From Ureaplasma sp. Hg1 (lineage in GTDB: Bacteria > Bacillota_I > Bacilli_A > Mycoplasmatales > Mycoplasmoidaceae): a DNA stretch of 64,000 nt. Position numbers and translations under genes: made by a program. The DNA is taken from assembly GCA_021378535.1 (NCBI GenBank), contig JAACJV010000001.1, positions 50,155-114,154 on the forward strand, in the 5' to 3' direction. Below are positions 56,303-64,000 of this stretch, one piece after another; positions within the stretch are counted from its first letter, which is position 1; each line of letters begins with the position of its first letter. Under the pieces are notes generated by a model, which saw nothing but the letters and a program-made list of their open reading frames with translations, did no database searches and had not been told where the DNA came from.

Positions 56303-58369
56303 ATGGAAAAAAAACATTTTCAAAAAATGGGAATTTTATTTGGGACAGTGCTTTTAACAGCCTTACCAATTACAATGGTAGCAACTTCATGTTCAAATAC
56401 CACAACCAATGATGATAAGGAAAAATCAAACAGCAGTGTTTATGATTTGCCCGAACATAAAGATCCAAAGGCTCAAGTAAGCCCAGACCAACACGGTACA
56501 TTCAAGGGCGACTCTAGTACGATTATTAAAAGCATCAAAGACACTCTTAATAGTATGACAAAAGCAAATTTTTTAAATGATATTAAATACTTTATTAACG
56601 GAATCGCAAGTGCTAACCCGAATGATAAAAAATTTACAACAGCAACAATAAAAAATTTTACAGTGGACAAAGGTAATACATTATTACCTAAAGCAACTTT
56701 CACAATCAACTATGCTCAAAAAAACACAAGTGATAAAAGAGAATTTATAAAGGGTCATGAAATATTAAAAGACGAAACAATCAGTACTACATTAGTTGCT
56801 AATAGTACAGCGATTGTTCCGATGTTAATTAATAACGGTGATACTCAATTTGCAAGTTATGCTTTTCAAAACGTGAAAAAAACTACAATCTATCCAAATG
56901 GAGGAGAACCACAAACTGAAACAACTAATGAAAAAAACTATATGATTAACAACAGTAAAAGTTATTTTATGAACAAATCATATAAAGGATATTCACTTAA
57001 GAGTAATTATGTAAATATTGGCGACCAAACAGAAGTTCAAGATTTTATTAAAAGCATCGATAGCAAGGACATCGATAAAGGAATGAATGCATTTTTAACA
57101 AGTATCGATACTCAAGCAACAACATACGTTAATCCGTTAAATGATATGTTAGATTATTTAAGTTGATATTTAAATGGTAGAGACGGTGACCAACAAGGGA
57201 ACTTAAATTTCTTAGGTGTTGTACTTCCATCAATTAAAAGCTTTATTCCAACGATTGAAAAACTATTAAGTAAAACTAGTGTCACTGATTTAATTGCGAT
57301 GATCTCAAAATTAGGAATCGAAATTACTGATGTCGAAAAAGATGCTATTATTCAAGATATTAATTTAATTACGCCTTTTATAACAGATTTAGCTAAATCA
57401 GTCAGTAACTTTGATGATATGGTGACCACCACAACCACAGTAATAGCTGCTCCAGTTATTAAAAATGGTAAAGTTACCTTTGACTATCAACAAACTTATA
57501 CAATGAAGAAAGATATTATTATAAACATTAAAGGGACTAATGGTCTACTGCCAATTTTTAGAGATTTAAATATCGAAGATCTTAAACCTTTAATTGATCA
57601 ACTTAGTCCTGGTTTAACTGATCAAATAACTCAAATCCAAGGATTGCTAAAAAAGAAACTTATTTATAATGTGGTTGCTAGAAAAATTCCAGATACTTTA
57701 GGTTTATTTAAAGCTAATGGTGATAAGAAAGCCGATCAAGTATCAATCGATTTTAAAGCCAATAATTCTAAAATTGAACCATCTTATGGAAATGATTTAA
57801 AAAGCTTAGGTTTTAAATTAAGCGATGTAAATATTGGGTTCACTTATGTTGCGGATCAAATGCTAGCAAACTTAGACAAATATAAAGAATTTCATAAAGC
57901 ATTTGAAGATGTATTAACTAGTAGTGAAGCTTTCACTCAAGCTGATAAATTAAACATTACGCTTGATATGAACGGTTTAAGTAAAACGAAACATTCAGAT
58001 TACGATATGTCTTCTTACTCTAGTAAAATTTATTTAAAAAATCGTCAAGTATCATGAAATAAAGATGCTGCTAAAAACTTGCTTAACAAAGAAGCAAGTC
58101 CTTACAACATTACTAAAGCCGATATTTTAAATGAATTAAATTTTGAAAAAGGCAAAAGTATCGATCAAGAAAACGGAATGACAATTAGTAACGTACCGTT
58201 AGGAATTGACTTAAGCGTGAGTGTTATGGTTAAGGTTGGGGTGAAATCATATAATAATTTCATTACGGTTAACTTTGCTAAACCCGTTACATATTTTGAT
58301 GGAACTAATTACAGCAATACTAATTCTATTTCACTTAATGTTCAATCAACAACAGGCGGCATTCTATAA
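56303..58369 (+). CDS. Large surface lipoprotein
   Basis: 688 aa over three track ORFs. Signal peptide with lipobox ending VATSC (Cys30); the next 25 residues are Ser/Asn/Lys-rich. The body is mixed alpha/beta without recognised domain. Phrases such as SSVYDLPEHKDPK, FINGIASAN and VTYFDGTNYSNTN are echoed in the 792-aa protein downstream, so the two are paralogues. It is expected to be acylated on the cell surface. The role is unknown; adhesion or nutrient capture are typical guesses. Confidence 0.8.
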
Positions 58370-58391
58370 TAATTAATTATTATAGAATTGG

Positions 58392-58424
58392 AAATCAGCG
58401 TAGAAATACGTTGATTTTTTTTAT
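58392..58424 (+). terminator. Terminator after the lipoprotein gene
   Basis: Stem aaatcagcgta / tacgttgattt (one G-T pair), GAAA tetraloop and T8 tail. Confidence 0.88.
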
Positions 58425-58485
58425 ATTATTACGTATCTTTTCGAGAAGCTAAGATAAAAATAAAAGGTAAATATAATCTAAACAC

Positions 58486-58513
58486 TTGCATTGTGCATAC
58501 ATAGTAATATAAT
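58486..58513 (+). promoter_or_regulatory. Sigma-A-type promoter
   Basis: TTGCAT at 58486-58491 and TATAAT at 58508-58513, with a 16-nt spacer, upstream of the 792-aa surface protein gene. Confidence 0.6.
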
Positions 58514-58519
58514 CATTTC

Positions 58520-58597
58520 ATGCAGTACGAATGCATTGACGTAAAAGTCAAATAGTTGAACTGATTATTCGATTGAATAATCTTTTATATTTTTTTT
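58520..58597 (+). promoter_or_regulatory. Three-hairpin leader ending in a terminator-like stem
   Basis: atgca/tgcat, ttgac/gtcaa and gattattc/gaataatc hairpins follow the promoter; the last has a T-rich tail (ttttatatttttttt) 46 nt before the ATG. The layout is that of a transcription attenuator. Confidence 0.5.
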
Positions 58598-58642
58598 AAT
58601 AACATATAAAAAATTACGACAAATAGAGAGAAGATAAAAATT

Positions 58643-61021
58643 ATGAAAAAATTTAAACGGAATCCACATATAAGTAATATTATAGCAGCACCAGTTGATA
58701 GCATTAACATTAATCACTTATGCAAAATTTGAAATAATGAACTTATAAGTGACGAAATAAGCGAAGCCAAAAACCCCCCGTTAGCAAATAATGTTTCAAA
58801 AGGGCTAATGATAAGTAACGTTTTTAGCGCATCAAATGAGAGCTTGAAGATAGAACATTTATGTGGAATAAAACATGAAGAAATAAAGCGACATAGTCAA
58901 GGAACGAGAAAAGCTAAACGATTTACTAAAAAACGTATCTTTCTTGGAGTGTCAGCTTCATTGCTAGTAGCCGGAGCAACGGTTGGCGCAATCGTTCCAA
59001 TTTATGGAATGGGAACATCAAAAACGCATAATGATAACCCTAAAAAACCAGATTCAGATATTTATAATTTACCAGATAAAAAGATTAAAACATATAGCGG
59101 GACAAATACTACAGCAGCTAAGAAGGCTATCATTAGCAACCTAAATAACTTTAGTAGTAATGATTATGAAAACGATTTAAAATCTTTTGTTAACGGTCTT
59201 AATAATAATAAAAACGAAATTAAGATGCGATCAAAAGTTAATTCATTTAGCGTGAGTAATTTAAAAACCGAAAGTGCTACCATCGGAGGAAATACAATCA
59301 ATCAGAAATTAATTAATTTTAATATAGATTATGTACAAAAAAATATTTCTGGTCATACCATAAAACTTAACGGTCAAAATATTGCTCCAAACGGAAGCAT
59401 CACAATTAATTTGGTGGCCAACAATACCTCTGTAACACCTTCTATGGTAGGCGATAAGAATGTTAAATACGCTTCATATACATATAATAATTTAGTAAAA
59501 ATAACCTCTTATTTAGATAAAGATAATAAACAACAAACAACAACTCAAAAATTATCTAATTATCAAATTTCAAAAACAAAGAGTTATTCAATGGATATTG
59601 CATTCAACGGGGTAAGTGATTCGTACACTAATATCAGTAAAGACGCATCGGGTTTTTTGAACAAATTGACTAACACTCAAATAACGAATGATATCAATAA
59701 ACAATTTACAGCTTTGAATAATAAAATAAACGACGGTACAAAAGATGGTTTCAGCTTATTAAAGTTTATGGCTTGATTTACTAGTGATGAAAAAACAAGA
59801 ACACCAGATTCCCCCGGAAACCTATCAATCTTAAATATGTTATCAGGACTAATCAATCTACCTTTATCGCCTGAACAATTACAATCTATCTTATCATCTT
59901 TAACAAGGGAACAAATGTATTCGATTATTGGTTGGACGCCGGCAGAACAAAAGGTAATAGAAACTGATATGGCAACCCTTAATAAGGTTTCAACATATCT
60001 TGATAGCTTTAATGCTCCTGTTTCGAAATACATTAAAATATCTCATAAAATGAATACGCCCGTTGCTTATAATAAAATGACACATACAGTTAGTTATCAA
60101 TATGAATACGACTACACCGTAATAAAGCGATTACAAATCCAACTTATTAGCGATAGTAACAATCCGGTTGGTGTGTTCTCAGATTTAATGACATTAGACC
60201 TTAAACCACTTTCTAAATTAGATAGTCTTATTCCAGGGATGTCTGGGATGGTGAGCCAATTTAATTCCTTACAGGCAAAATATATTGCAAATAAATCATT
60301 GGCTGATTCTTTCGCTTTGCCAGATTATATTTGAATCGGTCCATCGTGAACATATCACGGTTGATGATCTAACACATCATTTAAGGGAGATAGTTTAAAA
60401 CAAGTTTACACTGCTACTAACGCACCAGTTGCAATATCATACGACAACAAACTAGATAACAAGGTTAGTTACCGAGTAGATAATTTAAGTTTAAAAAACT
60501 CACTTTGTTTAGATTGTATGGCTAGTAGTATTTGAAATCAATATACAATTGATATCACTGGATTCGGACAGGCATTACAAGATTTAATGCATAGCTTTGC
60601 AAATCAAGTTACAAACAATAAAATGACTACAGTTGATAACTTCCTTAATACCGATAATTTTAGTTTCAATGAATCGAGTTATACAAACAAAGGTGACATA
60701 AGTGATCGAACAGTAACTTACCTACCAAACAAATCTTTTAAATTCGCTAAAAGTCCTTTGAAGGTTACAACGGCTGATATTAAAAAATTATTTAAATTTG
60801 ATTCAGACATCAATATAAATAACGTGTCAATTAGTTTAGTGCCAATTGATGTTAATGTTAGTAAATTAACATTCGGGTATTTAAGTACCTTAAGAACTTT
60901 GTCGATAACATTACATTTTGATAAACCAGTTACTTATGTAAATGGAGCAAAACATACAAATACAACAACTATAGCAAAAACATTTAGTGGATCATATTTT
61001 AAAATTCCTGCTAAAAAATAA
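58643..61021 (+). CDS. Large membrane-anchored surface protein, paralogue of the lipoprotein
   Basis: 792 aa. Instead of a lipobox it has a 90-residue basic N-terminus and one hydrophobic anchor (FLGVSASLLVAGATVGAIVP). The N-terminus contains two copies of a phrase like ISNIIAAPVDSININHLCKI / ISNVFSASNESLKIEHLCGI, about 46 residues apart. The outside part shares DSDIYNLPDKK, DLKSFVNGLNN and FDKPVTYVNGAKHTNT with the 688-aa lipoprotein. A double CLDC motif occurs near residue 620. Its function is unknown; a surface display role is inferred from the anchor and the paralogue. Confidence 0.8.
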
Positions 61022-61077
61022 GTACTACGAGAATTAATACTAAGTTATATGCGATATCTAATTTACCGTTAAATATG

Positions 61078-61118
61078 AAAGTGACAAGCAATTTTTTGTT
61101 TATCACTTTTTATCTTTA
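61078..61118 (+). terminator. Terminator after the 792-aa protein gene
   Basis: aaagtgacaagcaa pairs with ttgtttatcacttt (one mismatch, one G-T), followed by tttatcttt. Confidence 0.65.
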
Positions 61119-61199
61119 GTAGACCAGTTAAATTTGGGAATAGATAGATAAAAATGAGGGAATAACATTTTAAAATTATTTACTGTTACTCATATAAAT

Positions 61200-61244
61200 A
61201 AATGCATATACATATATTTTAATAATTGCATATGCATTTTTTTT
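61200..61244 (+). terminator. Second terminator-like hairpin
   Basis: aaatgcatat / atatgcattt with a T8 run; it lies upstream of the SGNH hydrolase gene. Confidence 0.55.
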
Positions 61245-61358
61245 AAAATAATTTCATTATTCAAACGTTAAAATTTAAATCGTAATTTTGTTTAATATAT
61301 TACTTCCGTTTTGTGTATAATGATAATAATAAGTTAAAAATTTACAAGGGAGATAAAT

Positions 61359-63584
61359 ATGAATTTCGGCAAAAAAGAAAAGAAAGATAAATCAATATTA
61401 GAAGATAAATTAACTACTACTAGTGATGAAACCATTACAAATTCAGGTGATGAATCTATTAAAATAAAATCCAATAAAACAAATTCAATTAAAACACATT
61501 GAAATAAAATACAAATAAAATGAAGATACGTTATTATCGGAAGTTCGACTGCTTTTGTAGCTTTAGGGTTAACGGCTGCGATTGCAATACCCGTAGTTCT
61601 AAATGAAGTATATGCTTTAATGGATCCGTTCGCGCCAACGGGTGGCAGTTATAATTTTAATGCTGCTAAAAAACGTGGTAATAAATATAACGTTCTAGCT
61701 TTGGGTGATTCAGTAACCGCTGGTTATAATACGAACGCTAATAGTTTTAGTGATAATGTTGGGACCAAAGAATATGAAAGCTATGTTGATTTTATTGCAG
61801 CCGATTTAAAACAAGCGAATGAATTAAATGCTTACACTAACTTCGCTCATTCAGGATATACAACAGCAGATTTAAGAGACCAAGTTAGTTCTAAAACAAA
61901 CGTGCGCGATAGCATTAGTAACGCTGATTTAATTTATATTTCAATTGGTGCTAACGACCTATTGCCATTAGTTAAAGCATTAGGATATAACATTTTGGCT
62001 AGCGGGAAAACCGATCAAGATACAGGAACAGGAACCCATCCTAACGAAGGCGGCGATAAACCCGTTCAACCAACGATAGCTGATGCACTAAATGATATCA
62101 ATCACTTAGATACAGAAAAGCAAATTGGTTCACAAATCTTAGGCTATAATTACGATAAAGAATATATTTATGACCGTTTAAATTATATTATTACCAATAT
62201 CGTTTCAACCTTACGTGATGTAAGAAAAATTAACGATCATGCTTTAATTACTTTTATCGGTTATGCTTATCCGTTTAACACAGATTGAGATTATAGCGAC
62301 CAAAGTACATTAGATAATGGTTTCCCTGGGATACCACAATTTTTCAAAACATTCCTTAGTACGATGAATGACGAATTAGCAGGTCGTTATGATTTTGTAA
62401 AATTCTTTAATGTAAACGACGATAAGGACTTTACTAAAAACGTTACAACATATATGCCGAATCACGCTGACATCCATCCGTCAATTGCTGGTCAAGCAGA
62501 AATCGGCACTAAATTGTTTGAAAATTTAGCTTCTGAAATAAATATAAGTTATAAGGAAAGCAATTTACAAAAAGCTATCGACAATAACGATGGTACAAAA
62601 GAAGATCCAAAAGGGGTGAAAAATGATTTTGAAAAACAAGATCAAAAACCAAAGGATGCATTGCAAAATTCTAATATATTAGATGTGTTTATGTCATTGG
62701 GTGATAAAAAAAGAATGAATAGTTATGATGGCAATTTTGCTCAGTATATTTATGGTGGCAAAGATGATCAAAATATTTATGTTTATGAAGATATTAATGA
62801 TAAAACTCAAACAGGCCAATATCAAGTTAAATTATCCTATAATAAACCTGTTGTTTCAACTTCAGATGTACCTGCTAAAGTTTCTCAGCCGACTTATATT
62901 GGCAATAATTTTTTAGCAAACATTAAGATTCCTAAACTTTTTAGCAGTAGCAGCGTAAATGGATTACCGACCACGCTTCCTATTAATAGTGGCCTAGAAG
63001 CTGTAGCTACTTTATTTTCAATGGGTTTGGGAGATATAATTGAGGACTTACAAAATTTTGCTTTAACAAGCGCTCAAGAGAAAATATTAGATAATTTAAA
63101 ACCTTTCGATAATTCAACGCCAGCAGTTGCTCCTCAAAAAATTAGTGATTTCAAAACATATTTAGCAAACTTGCCGATTCCTGTGAAAATTCAAGATCCT
63201 TATTTCTTTGCTAAATTAGCAAACGCTCCAGTCGTAGATATGCTTAAAACTTTGCATACTGATTTAAGTGCAGCTCTAGTTTTGCCGAGTATATCAAATG
63301 TGGCGAAGACAATTATTGCCTCAACTCTAGATATGAATAAAGCAGATGCCAACGGTTTGCTTAGAGACGCAACTAAACTTAAAAATAAAATAAGCGAAAT
63401 TAAAGTTACTCCTCCTGTAAAAAATGCGAAGGATTTCAACATAAATTACAAAACATATGGCATTGATCCAGCTTCAAAAAACGGGAAGTTTTTGGATGGC
63501 ATTCAGAAAGACATTAATAACGGAACTGTCAATATCAATCACTTGGTAGAAGGCTATTTAGAACTTTTCCAATGAAAACTTTAA
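61359..63584 (+). CDS. Membrane-anchored SGNH/GDSL hydrolase
   Basis: 741 aa. A Lys-rich cytosolic tail of about 55 residues and one anchor helix (YVIIGSSTAFVALGLTAAIA) place the rest outside. SGNH blocks are VLALGDSVTAGY (nucleophile Ser), FAHSGYTTADL (Gly), ISIGANDLLPL (Asn) and DIHPSIAGQ (Asp, His), so a lipase or esterase at about residues 105-400. The remaining 340 residues have no recognised domain. Secreted lipases help mollicutes take host fatty acids. AAGGGAG precedes the ATG; a strong terminator follows. Confidence 0.88.
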
Positions 63585-64000
63585 AGTAAAGAAAATATTA
63601 AAAATCATTTCACTTATCTGAGTGAAATGATTTTTTTCATTTATGAAGTCCGCCCTCATAATGCGTGATAACCTATAAAATACCGTATTAATAGGGTGTT
63701 TTGAACGTTAGCATTTTATAATTTTTGAAGTGTCTTCAAAATGAATACACATCTTTATAAGTACTAATGTAAATAGAATATTTAATAACGCTTTTTTATT
63801 ATTAAATTTGCTATACATATTCCTTTACGTTATCTCTTTATCAAAATATAATACTAATGTTGTTTAATAAATATTTTTAACTACTACCCTTAGTTATAAT
63901 GCTATAAGCATTAGTTTTTATTCGAGCAATAGTTAAATATTCATCGACCCAATAGTCGGTTTTTTATAAAACACTAATAGGTGAATGTTTTAAGTGCGCA
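63585..64000. other. Right-edge non-coding region
   Basis: Apart from the terminator just after the SGNH gene, this 416 bp has no credible gene. A short hairpin with a T tail (cgac...gtcggtttttt, near 63946-63973) could end a transcript. A 28-codon stop-free minus-strand stretch near 63870-63960 has no start. Confidence 0.4.
63601..63637 (+). terminator. Terminator after the SGNH hydrolase gene
   Basis: Perfect 14-bp stem aaaatcatttcact / agtgaaatgatttt, 6-nt loop, T7 run. Confidence 0.9.

Larger units (their letters stand above)
61022..61358. other. Intergenic region with two terminator-like hairpins
   Basis: 337 bp. A 14-bp stem with one mismatch at 61078-61109 and a 10-bp stem with T8 tail at 61200-61244. 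A TATAAT box at 61316-61321 precedes the next gene. No ORF. Confidence 0.5.

Noticed and set aside
56303-58369. Three separate proteins or a frameshifted pseudogene
   Set aside because: All pieces are in one frame and are separated only by TGA, so the gene is intact. The same reasoning was applied to all split genes.
63870-63960. Transposase remnant on the minus strand
   Set aside because: A 28-codon open stretch without start and without a recognisable motif is not enough.
1-64000. CRISPR arrays, tRNA, rRNA, known riboswitches and IS elements
   Set aside because: Scanned by eye for regularly spaced repeats, T-loop sequences, conserved rRNA blocks and transposases; none was found.

Overview
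The window comes from a low-GC mollicute (Mycoplasma-like). Almost every real gene contains in-frame TGA codons that must be read as Trp, and genes stop at TAA or TAG, so code 4 applies and most ORF-track entries are fragments joined here across TGA. A species cannot be named. Lipoproteins with a cysteine lipobox, an SGNH hydrolase behind a membrane anchor and a GDPD/transporter pair fit a wall-less parasite or commensal. No rRNA, tRNA, CRISPR array or intact insertion sequence was seen.

Layout. 1-2.3 kb: the end of a glycosyltransferase, then a mannitol-1-phosphate dehydrogenase and an IspD/TarI-type cytidylyltransferase in opposite orientation, together suggesting CDP-mannitol for a surface glycan. 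2.4-9.8 kb: a metallophosphatase paired with a TPR-like three-helix membrane protein, a large polytopic membrane protein, an exonuclease-like protein, an RloB-like Toprim protein, and a small zinc-ribbon gene beside a 56-bp perfect palindrome.

10.3-24.4 kb is one very tight operon of eleven genes with gaps of 3 nt or less and many overlaps. It starts with a PHP phosphatase, a HTH-PIN-ankyrin fusion, a radical SAM/P-loop/HAD triple fusion and a uracil-PRTase-like protein, and continues with purE, purK, a PurQ-fused purL, purF, purM, purN and purD. Together these cover PRPP to AIR and CAIR. purC, purB and purH are absent from the window. De novo purine synthesis is normally missing in mycoplasmas, so the set is either an imported partial purine pathway or the precursor supply for a modified AIR/CAIR-derived nucleotide.

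24.9-35.0 kb is a second tight operon: a 1410-aa SF1 helicase, a 661-aa protein ending in a HEPN-like RNYxxH-type motif, a coiled-coil protein, a ClpB-D2-like AAA+ ATPase and a radical SAM protein that reads as a prokaryotic viperin. This is the strongest candidate for an undescribed defence system. A nucleotidyltransferase-like gene follows its terminator.

36-64 kb is more ordinary mollicute content: membrane proteins, a repeat lipoprotein, a GH4 6-phospho-beta-glucosidase, an APC permease, two paralogous Cof-type HAD proteins (one with both catalytic aspartates lost) flanking an MFS transporter and a glycerophosphodiesterase, an AEC carrier with a D-2-hydroxyacid dehydrogenase, mannose-6-phosphate isomerase, an SDR, small unknown proteins, a ROK kinase with a HAD phosphatase, two paralogous large surface proteins and a membrane-anchored SGNH hydrolase.
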